Source: Thermococcus sp. AM4 (GTDB taxonomy: Archaea; Methanobacteriota_B; Thermococci; Thermococcales; Thermococcaceae). From it: DNA of 64,000 bases. Below are positions 37,557 through 46,960 of the stretch, piece by piece; positions within the stretch are counted from its first letter, which is position 1, and each line of letters opens with the position of its first letter. The notes beneath the pieces are model-generated. The model did no database searches and was not told the origin of the DNA. It worked only from the letters and a program-made list of their open reading frames with translations. Both the position numbers and the translations under genes were made by a program. Location: the NCBI RefSeq assembly GCF_000151205.2, contig NC_016051.1, positions 1,860,001-1,924,000 on the forward strand, written 5' to 3'.

Positions 37557-38237
37557 TCAGGGCTTCCTGACCACGAACAGCGCGTGGTCCTTCTCGTAGG
37601 GCTCCAAACTAAGCCTCTCGACGACCTCGAAGTACTCGGAAAGCTCCCTCTCAACCTCCTTGAAGACCTCCTCAGGCTCCTTGGTGACGTCGATGCTCCT
37701 GCTCTTGACCGAAATCATGCCGTAGCCGCCGCTCTTGAGGAAGACCTTTGCGTTGTCGATGAGGATTTTCGCCTGCGTCGGCTGGGCGACGTCCTCGAAG
37801 ATGACGTCAACCTTCGGAACCAGCGCGCGGTAGCCTTCGGGCTTCGTTGCATCGCCGAGTATAGGAACGATGTTCCTCCTCTCCTCGACTATCGGAACGA
37901 GCTCCCTCAGAACCCTCGGCGAGAACTCGACGCCGAATATCTTGCCCTCCCAGCCGACGATGTCGCTGACGTGGGAAGCGGTTGTTCCGCTCGCTATTCC
38001 GAGGTAGAGCACCGTTGAGCCGGGCTTAATCGGGAAGTTCTTGAGGCCGTTGAGGATAGCTGCACCCAACTTTGAACGGCTCGGGTTCCAAATCCTGTAC
38101 TCCTCGCCCTCGAACTTGATGACTCTCTCCCCGTAAACCCTCTGGCCGGGAACGAGGTTCTTGGTTGCAATCTTCTCGCTCCCGTCGTCATCGATGACGA
38201 TGTAAACGCCCGGGAACCTGTGCTTCTTAACCTTCAT
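37557..38237 (-). CDS. flpA: Fibrillarin, 2'-O-methyltransferase of C/D RNPs
   Basis: The catalytic protein (226 residues) of box C/D RNPs, which methylate ribose in rRNA and tRNA at sites chosen by guide RNAs. A small N-terminal domain precedes a SAM-binding Rossmann domain with [20 protein letters not shown] (about 78-97), [10 protein letters not shown], and [11 protein letters not shown]; the tail VRKP is typical. Five bases separate it from the nop5 stop, so they are coexpressed. A C/D guide RNA lies nearby at 40691-40748. Confidence 0.95.
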   Translation of the reverse strand: MKVKKHRFPGVYIVIDDDGSEKIATKNLVPGQRVYGERVIKFEGEEYRIWNPSRSKLGAAILNGLKNFPIKPGSTVLYLGIASGTTASHVSDIVGWEGKIFGVEFSPRVLRELVPIVEERRNIVPILGDATKPEGYRALVPKVDVIFEDVAQPTQAKILIDNAKVFLKSGGYGMISVKSRSIDVTKEPEEVFKEVERELSEYFEVVERLSLEPYEKDHALFVVRKP

Positions 38238-38242
38238 CTACC

Positions 38243-39511
38243 TCACCTCTTGCCCTTCTTTTTCTTCTTACCCCTCTTATCGGGCTTGCCCTTACCCTTC
38301 TTCTCCTTCCTGCCCTTCTCGTGCTTCTTGCCCTTCTTGTCCTTGCCCTTGAACTTCTTCTTTTTCTTCTTCTCGGGCTTGGCCTTCCTCTTGGGCGGGT
38401 TCGGGTACTTCTCCTTGATTTCCTTGATTCTCTGCTCGAGCTCCTTCTTGAGCTCCTCGCCGATGTATTCGCCTGAGAAGTAGTCAACCCTCGCCGCTAT
38501 GGCCAGCTTTCCGGCCAAAGCCCTCGCAATCTTACCCCTCTGCCACCAGGGCGAGCGGTTTATTGCAGGGTACTGGAAGATTACGCCGTGCTTGGGTGGC
38601 TTGGCACCGGTTCTTAAGTGCCTGAAGAGGGCCTTTTCAGCGCCAAGAACCTGTATCGTCGATGCCGGCATCATGGCAAGCTCCTTAAGACCTCCAGCGA
38701 GGCTCATCAGGCGAGCGGCGAGCTTCGCACCGACGAGGGCCTTCAGGTTCGGAGCAACTTCGCCAACAGCGGTCTCAAGGTAGTCCTCAATCTGCTCCCT
38801 CAGCTTGTAGAGGTCGGAAATCTCGCTGGCGAGCTTCCTTATGATTTCGCTGTCGAACTTGCCGAGCGGTGCTCCCATGGACTTCTCGGCCGCCTTGAGA
38901 ATCTTCTCAACCTTGCCCTCGGAGAAGCCGAGCTTTTCAAGCTTCTCCCTGCTCACGTTCTCCCTCGGGCCGATTTCCTTGACAAATGCTACATACTGAG
39001 GGTGCTTGGGCAGAATTTCGTCCAGCTCGGGGAAGTGAAGGCCGTACCACTCCCTAAGGCGTGAAACGAGCAGGTTAATGACCTTGTCGATGTCGTCCAG
39101 AGCTTCGATTGCCTGTATAATCATCTTGTCGCGCGCACCGCTCTGCTCCTGTATGCGGAGCCTCGTCAGAGCGACGCCGACGGTGTAGTACTCGTCGAAC
39201 CAGTTCTCGCCGAGGAACTCCTCCGGGCTTGAGCGGAGCTTTTCTCCTGCCAAGTTAGGGAACTCGGCGGTGGCGTTGTAGCCGAGCTCCTTGAGCTTCC
39301 TGCTCAGCTCGGTGTCCTCAACGATGAACTCTTCGTAGCCCTCTCCGCCCAGCTCGTCGAGGAGAACTAAAAGCTCGTCGCTCGGTTCGCCCTTCAAAAG
39401 CCTGTCGAGGCTTACCTCCGGCTTCCCGCTGAAGGGTTTGCTCGCGATGAGCTTCCCGCTCTCGTCGAAGGCGTAAATGCCCCTGACGTTCTCGGCAATG
39501 TAAACCTTCAC
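38243..39511 (-). CDS. nop5: Nop5 (Nop56/58) C/D RNP core protein
   Basis: 422 residues. Scaffold of archaeal C/D RNPs: an N-terminal domain that holds fibrillarin, a coiled coil, and the NOP domain that grips L7Ae and RNA (GASIV-like stretch MSLAGGLKELAMMPASTIQVLGAEKA and FRHLRTGAKPPKHGVIFQYP). The last 50 residues are almost only Lys, Gly and Arg. GTG 39511 follows GGAGGTGGTTGGG; the ORF opens three codons earlier at a weaker site. Confidence 0.93.
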   Translation of the reverse strand: MKVYIAENVRGIYAFDESGKLIASKPFSGKPEVSLDRLLKGEPSDELLVLLDELGGEGYEEFIVEDTELSRKLKELGYNATAEFPNLAGEKLRSSPEEFLGENWFDEYYTVGVALTRLRIQEQSGARDKMIIQAIEALDDIDKVINLLVSRLREWYGLHFPELDEILPKHPQYVAFVKEIGPRENVSREKLEKLGFSEGKVEKILKAAEKSMGAPLGKFDSEIIRKLASEISDLYKLREQIEDYLETAVGEVAPNLKALVGAKLAARLMSLAGGLKELAMMPASTIQVLGAEKALFRHLRTGAKPPKHGVIFQYPAINRSPWWQRGKIARALAGKLAIAARVDYFSGEYIGEELKKELEQRIKEIKEKYPNPPKRKAKPEKKKKKKFKGKDKKGKKHEKGRKEKKGKGKPDKRGKKKKKGKR

Positions 39512-39610
39512 CCCAACCACCTCCGGATCATATTGGGTTCCCTCTATAAAAAGATTTCATGCCTCCAAAGGTCTATAAACCCAGCGATAGAGCGATGATT
39601 GGTGTTAGGA

Positions 39611-40675
39611 ATGAGTGCCGGTAGGAAGTTCATAGTCAAAACGCAGAGGGGCATGGAGAGTGTGGCCGCCAACTACATCTCCGAGTTGCTGCCCGGGGCA
39701 AACGTCTGGGCATCGCCGATGGGCTATTCAGGCCTCGTGATAGTGGAGAGCTCCGATGAAGGCGCAATGGAGAAAATACTCCAGATTCCAGAGGTGGAGA
39801 GGGTGATTCCGGTCATAGTCGAGACGGAGGCAGAGCTTGAGAGAATAGCTGAGAGTGCGGAAAAGCTGGCGGGTTTCATAGGTGAGAACGAAACCTACGC
39901 CGTGAAGACCAAAAGGCGTGGAAAACACGACTTTTCAAGTATGGACGTCAACAGGGTTCTGGGTGCTAAAATCAAGGAGCTCACCAACGCCGACGTCAAT
40001 CTGAGCTGGCCGGATAAGGTCGTTCAGGTGGAGATAATCGGGGATAAGGCGTACATCTCCGTGATTCCTGGGGAGGAGTTCAGGAAGTACACCCCAGACA
40101 AGATAGACGCGAGAAAGCTCTTCTCCAAGGTTACACTTGTCCAGATGCCCTACTGGGGTGATTACAAGGCCTGCAGGCTGTTCGGCGAGAAGATAGGAAG
40201 GGCCGCCCAGGCCTTCGAGGTCAAAGAGCTGATCATCGCACCGAAGGAAAAGATGGACGCCTATGAGCTCATGGAGTTCATCAGGGGAGTGAAGGTCGGA
40301 CAGGAGAGCCGCTATCAGATTCAGAGGGATGCCTACCCCTGGAAGGTCGAGAAGGTTCCAGTTACGGTGTGGGATCTCTACCAGGTTGTCAGGGATAAGA
40401 GGCGCAAGAAGAGGCTGTTGATTATAACGGACCCCAAGGGGCCGACGCTCGCCGAGGTCAAGGAGAAGCTCGCAAAGGACATTCACTACGCCAAGGAGGT
40501 CGTCGTGTTTATAGGCTCAAGGGAGGGCATTCCGAAGGGACTCTTCCGCTTCGCCGACTACGTCGTCGATCTCGCCCCGTACATGACCTTTGCCACGGAG
40601 CACGGTATTCCAGCGGCGCTGGTGTCTCTCTGGGAGATCTACGAAGAGTTCCTTAGGGGGGAGAAGAAGGAGTGA
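39611..40675 (+). CDS. THUMP- and SPOUT-domain RNA-binding protein / predicted methylase
   Basis: 354 residues. The first half contains a THUMP-like RNA-binding domain (YAVKTKRRGKHDFSSMDVNRVLGAKI and VNLSWPDKVVQVEIIGDKAYIS), and the second half a SPOUT-like fold in which the last part (VVVFIGSREGIPKGLFRFADYVVDLAPYMTFATEHGIPAALVSLWEIYEEFL) has the knot-type glycine loops. Probably modifies or binds tRNA or rRNA; the target is unknown. ATG 39611 follows GGTGTTAGG. The gene is convergent with the DUF92 gene and the guide RNA. Confidence 0.8.
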   Translation: MSAGRKFIVKTQRGMESVAANYISELLPGANVWASPMGYSGLVIVESSDEGAMEKILQIPEVERVIPVIVETEAELERIAESAEKLAGFIGENETYAVKTKRRGKHDFSSMDVNRVLGAKIKELTNADVNLSWPDKVVQVEIIGDKAYISVIPGEEFRKYTPDKIDARKLFSKVTLVQMPYWGDYKACRLFGEKIGRAAQAFEVKELIIAPKEKMDAYELMEFIRGVKVGQESRYQIQRDAYPWKVEKVPVTVWDLYQVVRDKRRKKRLLIITDPKGPTLAEVKEKLAKDIHYAKEVVVFIGSREGIPKGLFRFADYVVDLAPYMTFATEHGIPAALVSLWEIYEEFLRGEKKE

Positions 40676-40690
40676 TTCTTTTCTTTTTTT
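40676..40690 (+). terminator. T-rich transcription terminator
   Basis: Directly after the TGA of the SPOUT gene the plus strand reads T-rich runs (TTCTTTTCTTTTTTT), the normal terminator signal for archaeal RNA polymerase. It lies at the very end of the convergent C/D RNA. Confidence 0.6.
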
Positions 40691-40748
40691 GGCGTCAGAC
40701 CCTAAGGTCCTCCTCACAGCTCGGGAATCCGCCGTAGTCATCATCCGC
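40691..40748 (-). ncRNA. Box C/D guide RNA overlapping a stop codon
   Basis: On the minus strand: closing stem GGCG / CGCC, box C ATGATGA (40744-40738), a 13-base spacer, D' CCGA, a 3-base gap, C' GTGAGGA, a 12-base guide (GGACCTTAGGGT) and box D CTGA (40698-40695). Order, spacing and the 12-base guide next to box D are those of archaeal C/D RNAs; D' and C' each differ from consensus by one base. The box C contains the stop codon of the DUF92 gene, so the RNA is probably processed from, or overlaps, that transcript. Guide targets were not searched. By the D+5 rule the D guide would methylate the U in ACCCUAAGGUCC. Confidence 0.75.
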
Positions 40749-41466
40749 CCATTACATAGAAGACGAGCGCCCCCACCAAACCACCGATCAGAGAGGCCAG
40801 GAAATTGGTGCCGTTGTTGTTGACAAAACCCCTGTTCTCGAGGGTGGCCCCGATGAAGCTGTCAGCGTTTATTCCAATGAAGCCCCCACTCAGAATAGCG
40901 AGGGTCATGGTGAGGTCGTGTCTCGTGAGGGGCAGCGCGAAGGGAATGATAACCAGAACGCCGAGAAGTGCGAAGAGTTCGCCCGCCAGGGAAACGCCCC
41001 CGTTCGTGCCGGGCTTCACGGGCTTCAGGTTCGTTATAAGCCTCGGCCTCTTTCCGTAGATCTTTCCGAGTTCGCTGGCGAGGGTGTCACCGTTGACCGT
41101 TGCTATGGCCGAGAACGTCGCGGCCCAGAAAACATCCTGCTTTGTGATCGCCTCTATGATCAGGAACACCACAACGGCCAGCCCGTTTCCGAGGACGTTT
41201 CCAACGCTCCGCGTTTTCTCCTCTATGGAGGAGAAGCCCTTTCTAACTTTCTCGCCAAAGCGATACTTAGTCGCCGCGATCCCGGAGACCAGAAACACGA
41301 GAAGGGCCAGAAGGGTGTAGACGTTGCCCAGGAGGATCACGATAAGGCCTATTACAACCGAGGCCAGCGTTCCGCTGAGATCGAGTGCCTTGGTCCTGTA
41401 CGAGATCAAGCCTAGGAATAGCACGGTGAGGCCCATGACGCCGGTTGTGAAGGATGGATCGTGCAT
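40741..41466 (-). CDS. DUF92 / TIGR00297 integral membrane protein
   Basis: 241 residues with six or seven hydrophobic helices. Family marks are NVLGNGLAVVVFL, ATVNGDTLASELGKIYGKRPRLITN and KPVKPGTNGGVSLAGE. Plant members phosphorylate phytyl or isoprenyl phosphates; a similar role with isoprenoid lipids is plausible in archaea but not shown. The TGA stop at 40743-40741 is inside box C of the guide RNA. Confidence 0.8.
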   Translation of the reverse strand: MHDPSFTTGVMGLTVLFLGLISYRTKALDLSGTLASVVIGLIVILLGNVYTLLALLVFLVSGIAATKYRFGEKVRKGFSSIEEKTRSVGNVLGNGLAVVVFLIIEAITKQDVFWAATFSAIATVNGDTLASELGKIYGKRPRLITNLKPVKPGTNGGVSLAGELFALLGVLVIIPFALPLTRHDLTMTLAILSGGFIGINADSFIGATLENRGFVNNNGTNFLASLIGGLVGALVFYVMGG

Positions 41467-41569
41467 GTCTCTGGCCCCCTGATTTTACGTTGTTTTCTGT
41501 GTCATATCGTGGGGGCTCATTTATTACTCTTTCCCTCGACTATTGGCGAGAATTAAAAAAGAATCGGAG

Positions 41570-42025
41570 TTAGAAAGTCTGAAACTTGCAGGTCTCGGTT
41601 ATGAAGGTTATGTCCACGTGATCGATGTCCTCTATGTCGCTCGTGATGGACTCTATAATCGACTGGATCTCCCTCATGTCCTTGGGGGCTATCACGTGGA
41701 CGACGAGGTTGTGGGTGCCGAGGGCCTTCTGGATTATCTTAACGTACTCCTTCTCTTTGAGGCTCTGGACTATGGCGTCTGTTTTTGCTCCGGGTTTGAG
41801 GGTTATCCCGAGGATTATGTAGGAGTACCCGAGGGTTTCATAATCCGGCAGTATGGTGTACTTGCGTATTATCCCCGCCCTCTCGAGTTTGTCCATTCTC
41901 CTGGAAATCCTCTGCCGTGTTGTCCCGATTGCCTCGGCAAGCTCTTTGTAGGTCATCCTTGCGTTTTCGGAGAGAAGATGAACGATCTTAAGGTCAATGG
42001 AGTCTATTTTAACTTTCCTTGGCAT
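41570..42025 (-). CDS. Lrp/AsnC-family transcription regulator
   Basis: 151 residues: an N-terminal helix-turn-helix (IDLKIVHLLSENARMTYKELAEAIGTTRQRISRRMDKLERAGII, residues 9-52) and a C-terminal RAM ligand domain (ILGITLKPGAKTDAIVQSL ... THNLVVHVIAPKDMREIQSII). Members sense amino acids and form octamers. ATG 42025 follows GGAGGTGTTAGG. Upstream are TATA CTTATAAC (minus strand, near 42067-42074) and a palindrome CCCCTTAGGGG suited to self-repression. Confidence 0.9.
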   Translation of the reverse strand: MPRKVKIDSIDLKIVHLLSENARMTYKELAEAIGTTRQRISRRMDKLERAGIIRKYTILPDYETLGYSYIILGITLKPGAKTDAIVQSLKEKEYVKIIQKALGTHNLVVHVIAPKDMREIQSIIESITSDIEDIDHVDITFITETCKFQTF

Positions 42026-42057
42026 CCTAACACCTCCGGTGTGTACGGTTTCCATAT

Positions 42058-42068
42058 CCCCTTAGGGG
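42058..42068 (-). promoter_or_regulatory. Palindrome at the Lrp gene transcription start
   Basis: CCCC-TTA-GGGG lies between the TATA box (about 42067-42074 on the minus strand) and the ATG at 42025, where RNA polymerase would start. It is a plausible autoregulatory operator, but the sequence alone does not prove binding. Confidence 0.4.
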
Positions 42069-42225
42069 TTATAAGATTTTCGGAAAATTTTCAACATTTT
42101 GTGACGAGGCTATCGGTTATGGTTCCTAATGGAATGTTCGTAATTCGAATGTCCGCCTAAATTGGGGTTCGGATGTCACACAATGTTACAAAATTACCAT
42201 GTTATTATTTCAATGCAATGGTGTT

Positions 42226-42249
42226 TTATGGTGATATTACTCACCAAAA
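42226..42249. promoter_or_regulatory. Dyad TTATGGTGA-N6-TCACCAAAA in the lrp-lon intergenic region
   Basis: Nine-base arms with one mismatch and a six-base spacer, in an AT-rich stretch 36 bases downstream of the lonB stop and 200 bases upstream of the Lrp start. The size suits an Lrp-type operator. It could also be a hairpin at the end of the lonB message. Confidence 0.35.
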
Positions 42250-42284
42250 TGTAAATACCGAAGACGCCAATAAAAAAGAAACGC

Positions 42285-45200
42285 TCAGGTTTTGCGGAGG
42301 GGCAGCGTGTCCCTTATCCTGCTCAGCAGTTCTTTCTTTTTCTCCGAGTCTTCCAGTGCTATCTCAAGTACCTCGTCAATGGTCTCAACGGGGATTATCC
42401 GTATCTTGGAAGCTTTATCCGGACTGAGGAACACGTCCTTCTCGTTGGCCTTTGGTATGATGACCGTCTTAATTCCCGCCTCGATCGCCGCCTCTATCTT
42501 GGGGGTTGCGCCGCCTATCGGCAGAACCTCGCCGCGGACGCTAAGCGAGCCGGTCATGGCAACATCCTGCCTGATGGGGATCTCCTCGAGGGCCGAGATT
42601 ACGGCTGTTGCAACGCTTATGCTCGCCGAGTCCCCCTCGACACCCTCGTACGTCTGAAGGAACTGGACGTGAATATCATAGCGGCTGATGTCTTCTCCCT
42701 TGTAGCGCTTGATTATGGCCGAGACGTTCTGGACTGCCTCCTTCGCTATCTCGCCGAGCTTTCCTGTGACGATTATCTTTCCTTCCTCCTTGCTCGCGGC
42801 GGGGGCAACGACGGCCTCAATCGGCAGGACAATACCGCTCTGTTCCCCGATGACGGCCAGACCGTTTACCCTTCCTATCTCGCCGCCTTCCGTTTTTATG
42901 ACCTGGTACTCCTTCTTGTTCTCTATGTACCAGTCCGCGAGCTGCTTCTCGAGGGGCTTTGCCATCTTCATGGCCTCAAGGACGTCTTCCCTCTCCACGT
43001 ACTTCTTGCCCTTCTTGACCGCTATGTCTCCAGCGGCCCTTACGATACCACCCAGATCACGAAGGCGAAGCGTCAGGTGGCCCTTTCTGCCCCCTCTCCT
43101 CTGGGCCTCGCGAACGATCTCCTCAACGGCATCGCGCGTGAAGTGCGGAATCTTGCCGTCGCGCTTGACTTCTTGAGCAACGAACTGGACGAGCTTCCTC
43201 CTGTTCTCTATCGTGTCGGGCATCGTGGTTCTCATGTAAACCTCGTAACCGTAGCCCCTAATCCTCGAGCGGAGTGCGGGGTGCATTTTCTCTATCGTGT
43301 CGAGGTTTCCGGCCGCAACGAGAATGAAGTCACAGGGAACCGGTTCGGTTCTGACCATCGCGCCGCTCGAGAGCTCGCTCTGGCCAGTAATCGGGAACTT
43401 CTTCTCCTGCATCGCTGTGAGAAGGCTCTGCTGCATCTTGAGGGAGAGCGTGGCTATCTCGTCGATGAAGAGAACCCCCTTGTGGGCGCGGTGTATCATT
43501 CCCGGCTCAACGCGCTCGTGGGCTGGAGTTCCGAGGCCTCCGGAGTTCTTGACGAAGAGGCCGTTGGCTACTAAGTTGCCCCTCTCCGTCGTCAGGTTGT
43601 AGGTTACCTCCACTTCCTCCCACGTCTCGACGAAGGTCCTCTTCTCGCTCTTCTTCACGCGCTCGAACCATTTCCTGAGCTCGTCGAGCCTGTCGGCGTG
43701 TCTCGAATCGCCCGCTTCGTTCAGGTACTTTTCAACTTCGGCGATGAACTTCTCCCTCTTCGCGGGGGAGAGGCTTATCGGGACGAGTTCAAGGAACGTC
43801 AGAACGTTGTCTATGGACTGCGACAGGATGAGCCTGACCTTGTGTTTGCCCCTTGCTTCATCAACCCTGACCTTGGCGTCTATTCCAAAGAGGCCGAGGT
43901 GCCACGCGAGCTCCTCAAAGAACGGCAGCTTGTCCTCGAGCTCCTCCGCGAGCTGAGCAACTTCAAGCGTTCCGTTGAACTTTATGCCCTCCTTGTAGCG
44001 GGCAAACCTCGGAACGCTGCCGTCGCCGCTGTAGAAGCCGTCGAAGAAGGCCAAGAACAGCGATGGCTTGAGCTTGACCCACCACGGGAGTTCAAGCCTG
44101 ACCCTTGTTTTGTTGCCGACCGGAGCACCGAGGGCCACGAAGAACCTTATAACCCTTCTGTCCCAAGTCCTGAAGAGAACGCTCCTGCCCTTTGCCTCCC
44201 GGTTCTCCTTGATTTCGTAGTCGAATTCGCCAAAGAGCTCCCTAAGGGTATCAACGAACCTTTCAACGGCTTCCTTTTCGCTTGAGATGAAGCTCAACGT
44301 GTTGAGGTTTCTGTCGATGTTACCGTCGCTGAAGAGTGCTCCCACAAGGAGGGCAACCTTCTCAAGCCTTTCGTCGTCGCTTCTTAGGGGCAGAAGGTCA
44401 AGTCCTTTGAGCTTCTCCGCCATCTTGAGGGATTTTGGCTTTGCCCCTTTCTCCCACCAGCGGAGGGTGCTCGCCTTTATTCCGAGCTCCTTCGAGGCCC
44501 TCTTGTAGCCGTGGCCTGTCCTCTCGCGGTGCTCCATCCAGCGGAAGTAGTCCCTCAGCTTGTCCTCCTCGCCGTAGGTTCCGGCTATCCCGAACTCGTC
44601 GAGCACCACAACAGGAACGCTGATGAGCTCGTCCCTTTCTGTGAGCTCCCCGACTTCTTTGAGTCCGCTGGGGGTGTAGACCCTGTGGTCTGGAGTTAGG
44701 GCAAGCCAGTAGTCCTTCTCAAGGTTGACTATCCTCCTCAGCCTCTGCTTTCCAACCCTCTTGTTGGCGTAGAGGAGCTTTGTGAAGCCTTCTCTGGTGA
44801 GGACTTCAACGTTCTCATTCCTGAAGTCGTGGTAGACTACCCTGACGTCCCCATCCGTCCCCTCGCCTGACGGGTTCTTCAGAGCATTCTCAACGAAATT
44901 CTTGAGCTTTACAGCCTTTATCTTGCCGTTTTCTCTGATAACAACGCTCTCGTTTCCGCTAAAGCACTGGAACGGGTCGTGTCTCACGTCGCCGAGCAGT
45001 GCACCCGCATGAGCTCCTGTCGCGTCTATGAACGGGGCCTTTGTCCTTCCGCAGTTGTCGACGAGGAGCTTGGGCACGAGGACACTCGTTCTCATCCTCA
45101 TGTTTGAGAGAACCATTATGGTGAGAATGATGACGAAGAGCCCCATGAGGAAGTTCTGGGTCGAGTACTGCATCATAACGGCCATCATGACCATGAAGAC

Positions 45201-45593
45201 TATCGCGAGCAGGAGGTAGGACTTTATGTTCTCCTGGCTCTTGGCCTTTTCGCGGTACTTCTGCACTATCCGCCTTCCCTGGCATGCCGGGACGGTCTTG
45301 ATCTTGGGCATGTTCTCGTCCTCTGGGTTTGGAAAGACGAGTATGTCCTCGAGGTTCTCTGTTGGGAGTAGCTCGGCCATCGCCTGGCCCAGCATGGACT
45401 TTCCAGTTCCGGGTTCACCTATCAGGAGGACGTGCCTCCTCTGCCCGGCTGCCGTTTTGATAACCTCGACGGCGTGATCCTGACCTATGACCTGATCTAT
45501 GAGTCTCTCGGGGACCTTGACCTCTTCGGTCGTCTCGAACTCGATTCCGAGGTCAAGGGTCTCGCCGGTTTGAAGGGCTCTCTCCTCTCCCAT
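42285..45593 (-). CDS. lonB: Archaeal LonB membrane protease with intein
   Basis: ATP-dependent membrane-bound protease (1102 residues; 628 after splicing). Walker A is [12 protein letters not shown] (about 53-64); two membrane helices ([16 protein letters not shown] and [16 protein letters not shown], about 118-158) lie inside the AAA+ domain, as in LonB. Walker B is VLFIDEI after the intein. The protease dyad is Ser in [10 protein letters not shown] and Lys in [14 protein letters not shown]. It controls quality of membrane and soluble proteins. ATG 45593 is preferred because GAAGGGG precedes it; a TTG at 45620 adds nine residues. Its intein splits DPFQ from [10 protein letters not shown]. 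Confidence 0.94.
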   Translation of the reverse strand: MGEERALQTGETLDLGIEFETTEEVKVPERLIDQVIGQDHAVEVIKTAAGQRRHVLLIGEPGTGKSMLGQAMAELLPTENLEDILVFPNPEDENMPKIKTVPACQGRRIVQKYREKAKSQENIKSYLLLAIVFMVMMAVMMQYSTQNFLMGLFVIILTIMVLSNMRMRTSVLVPKLLVDNCGRTKAPFIDATGAHAGALLGDVRHDPFQCFSGNESVVIRENGKIKAVKLKNFVENALKNPSGEGTDGDVRVVYHDFRNENVEVLTREGFTKLLYANKRVGKQRLRRIVNLEKDYWLALTPDHRVYTPSGLKEVGELTERDELISVPVVVLDEFGIAGTYGEEDKLRDYFRWMEHRERTGHGYKRASKELGIKASTLRWWEKGAKPKSLKMAEKLKGLDLLPLRSDDERLEKVALLVGALFSDGNIDRNLNTLSFISSEKEAVERFVDTLRELFGEFDYEIKENREAKGRSVLFRTWDRRVIRFFVALGAPVGNKTRVRLELPWWVKLKPSLFLAFFDGFYSGDGSVPRFARYKEGIKFNGTLEVAQLAEELEDKLPFFEELAWHLGLFGIDAKVRVDEARGKHKVRLILSQSIDNVLTFLELVPISLSPAKREKFIAEVEKYLNEAGDSRHADRLDELRKWFERVKKSEKRTFVETWEEVEVTYNLTTERGNLVANGLFVKNSGGLGTPAHERVEPGMIHRAHKGVLFIDEIATLSLKMQQSLLTAMQEKKFPITGQSELSSGAMVRTEPVPCDFILVAAGNLDTIEKMHPALRSRIRGYGYEVYMRTTMPDTIENRRKLVQFVAQEVKRDGKIPHFTRDAVEEIVREAQRRGGRKGHLTLRLRDLGGIVRAAGDIAVKKGKKYVEREDVLEAMKMAKPLEKQLADWYIENKKEYQVIKTEGGEIGRVNGLAVIGEQSGIVLPIEAVVAPAASKEEGKIIVTGKLGEIAKEAVQNVSAIIKRYKGEDISRYDIHVQFLQTYEGVEGDSASISVATAVISALEEIPIRQDVAMTGSLSVRGEVLPIGGATPKIEAAIEAGIKTVIIPKANEKDVFLSPDKASKIRIIPVETIDEVLEIALEDSEKKKELLSRIRDTLPLRKT
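43545..44966 (-). other. Intein in LonB (474 residues, LAGLIDADG endonuclease)
   Basis: Starts at Cys (codon 44966-44964, [10 protein letters not shown]) and ends GLFVKN (Asn codon 43547-43545), followed by Ser +1. The usual penultimate His is Lys here (VKN). LAGLIDADG blocks are [14 protein letters not shown] and [17 protein letters not shown] helix-turn-helix-like stretch ([23 protein letters not shown]) lies between the splice domain and the endonuclease. It interrupts the AAA+ domain just after the membrane helices. Confidence 0.92.
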
Positions 45594-45703
45594 GAGCATC
45601 CCCTTCTCTGCCTCTGGCAATGCTACCCCGCGAGACTTGTAACTTTATCCTTGAGGGCAAAGATAAAATACCCCCTCGGGCTATTAGCTTCTGGGGATGA
45701 AAG

Positions 45704-46495
45704 ATGCCTCGGGCTGTTGAAGACCACGTCATGTTCACGGCAAAGCACGGAAACTGGAAGGTTGCGGACAGGCTGATGGATATGGAGGACGAAGGGGTCG
45801 CCCGTTTCCTGGCGAGGGTTGCCAACACGGTTAACTCCAAAATTCCAGAGTACCTGACGGATGTTATGAACGTTGCTGGGATAATGAGCCTCGCCGAGGG
45901 GTTTGACGGCGATCTTACGAAGGTTATAGTTTCCCTCAAGTCTCCGGGCACCTCGAGGAAACTCGGGGCACTCGTCTTCGAGGAGGATAAGAAGCTCAAG
46001 AAACTCCTGGTTGATGCCGCAAAGGCGCTGCTGGTCAGGCTTACCCTCTCGAGGTTCGTCCCCGTGGACTATCCCGACGGTCTGCTCGAAGAGGTCCGCG
46101 TGATGTTTCCTTTCCCCGAAGACCACGTTAACTTCACGGCCAAGCACGGCAGGTGGATAGTCGTCAAGAGGCTCATAATAGACGACTCAACCCAGAAGGT
46201 GGACGTTGCCAGGCTGCTCGCGAGCATAAACGAAACGGTGACCCTTAAGCTCCCGGCTTACGCGGGCATAGATGTGAAGGGCATTGAGGAGTGGTTCGGG
46301 CCCAGGAAGAAGGTGAAGAAATCGGAGATCCCGTCCGTCGTTGAGAGGTACCTCAACTTCCAGCCCTCAGAGTTCGCCCCCGGCTTCGAGGAGCACGCGA
46401 GGGTTTACGCCCTCAGAAAGGCCCTCGAGCTCATCGGTCTTTCACTGGACGTGCCGGCCAAGAGCCTGGAGAAGTATCTTGAAAAGAAGCCATGA
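45704..46495 (+). CDS. DUF2666 family protein, internal duplication
   Basis: 263 residues built of two copies of about 130: each begins EDHV-FTAKHG-W-V--RL (EDHVMFTAKHGNWKVADRLM at residue 6; EDHVNFTAKHGRWIVVKRLI at about 138) and continues with a VARxLA helix. The family is found in Thermococcales and methanogens and has no known function. ATG 45704 follows GGGGATGAAAG. It is divergent from lonB. Confidence 0.75.
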   Translation: MPRAVEDHVMFTAKHGNWKVADRLMDMEDEGVARFLARVANTVNSKIPEYLTDVMNVAGIMSLAEGFDGDLTKVIVSLKSPGTSRKLGALVFEEDKKLKKLLVDAAKALLVRLTLSRFVPVDYPDGLLEEVRVMFPFPEDHVNFTAKHGRWIVVKRLIIDDSTQKVDVARLLASINETVTLKLPAYAGIDVKGIEEWFGPRKKVKKSEIPSVVERYLNFQPSEFAPGFEEHARVYALRKALELIGLSLDVPAKSLEKYLEKKP

Positions 46496-46554
46496 TGAGG
46501 CCGAGGACACCCGACGAAAGGATGAGGAATCTTCGCTTCGCTGAGGTGATCGAG

Positions 46555-46935
46555 ATGGAGAAGGAGTTCGTGTTTCCCGAGGGGATTTCCCCCATCGGGC
46601 CGTACAGCCCGGGCGTCGTCGCCTCGGGCAGGCTGCTCTTTGTTTCGGGCCAGATCCCCCTGGATCCCGAGACCGGTGAGCTGGTTAAGGGGACGTTCAA
46701 GGAAATGGCCAGGAGGGCCATTGAAAACCTCCTCTCCGTTGTTGAAGCCGCTGGAGGAAGCGTTGAGAACGTGGTTAAGGTAACGGTCTATCTGAGGGAC
46801 ATTGGCAAATACGGGGAGTTCAACGAGGTTTACTCTGAGTTCTTCAGCGGAGCAAAGCCTGCAAGAGCGGTTGTTGAGGTTTCCAACCTGCCCAAGGGGG
46901 TTGAGGTTGAGATTGAGGCGATAGCCGTGCTCTGA
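46555..46935 (+). CDS. ridA: RidA-family 2-iminobutanoate/2-iminopropanoate deaminase
   Basis: 126 residues. RidA removes reactive enamine/imine intermediates of amino-acid metabolism and works as a trimer. Family residues seen: GPYSPGVVASGRLLFVSGQIPLDPETGEL (with the conserved Gly and Tyr) and the Arg in KPARAVVEV, the carboxylate-binding residue. ATG 46555 follows GAGGTGATCGAG; the open frame before it is not typical of the family. Confidence 0.92.
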   Translation: MEKEFVFPEGISPIGPYSPGVVASGRLLFVSGQIPLDPETGELVKGTFKEMARRAIENLLSVVEAAGGSVENVVKVTVYLRDIGKYGEFNEVYSEFFSGAKPARAVVEVSNLPKGVEVEIEAIAVL

Positions 46936-46960
46936 TTTTTCAATTTTTGGAGGGCTGAAG

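Noticed and set aside
42669-43574. A 301-codon plus-strand frame inside lonB
   Set aside because: Antisense of the AAA+ and protease parts of LonB, which carry all catalytic motifs.
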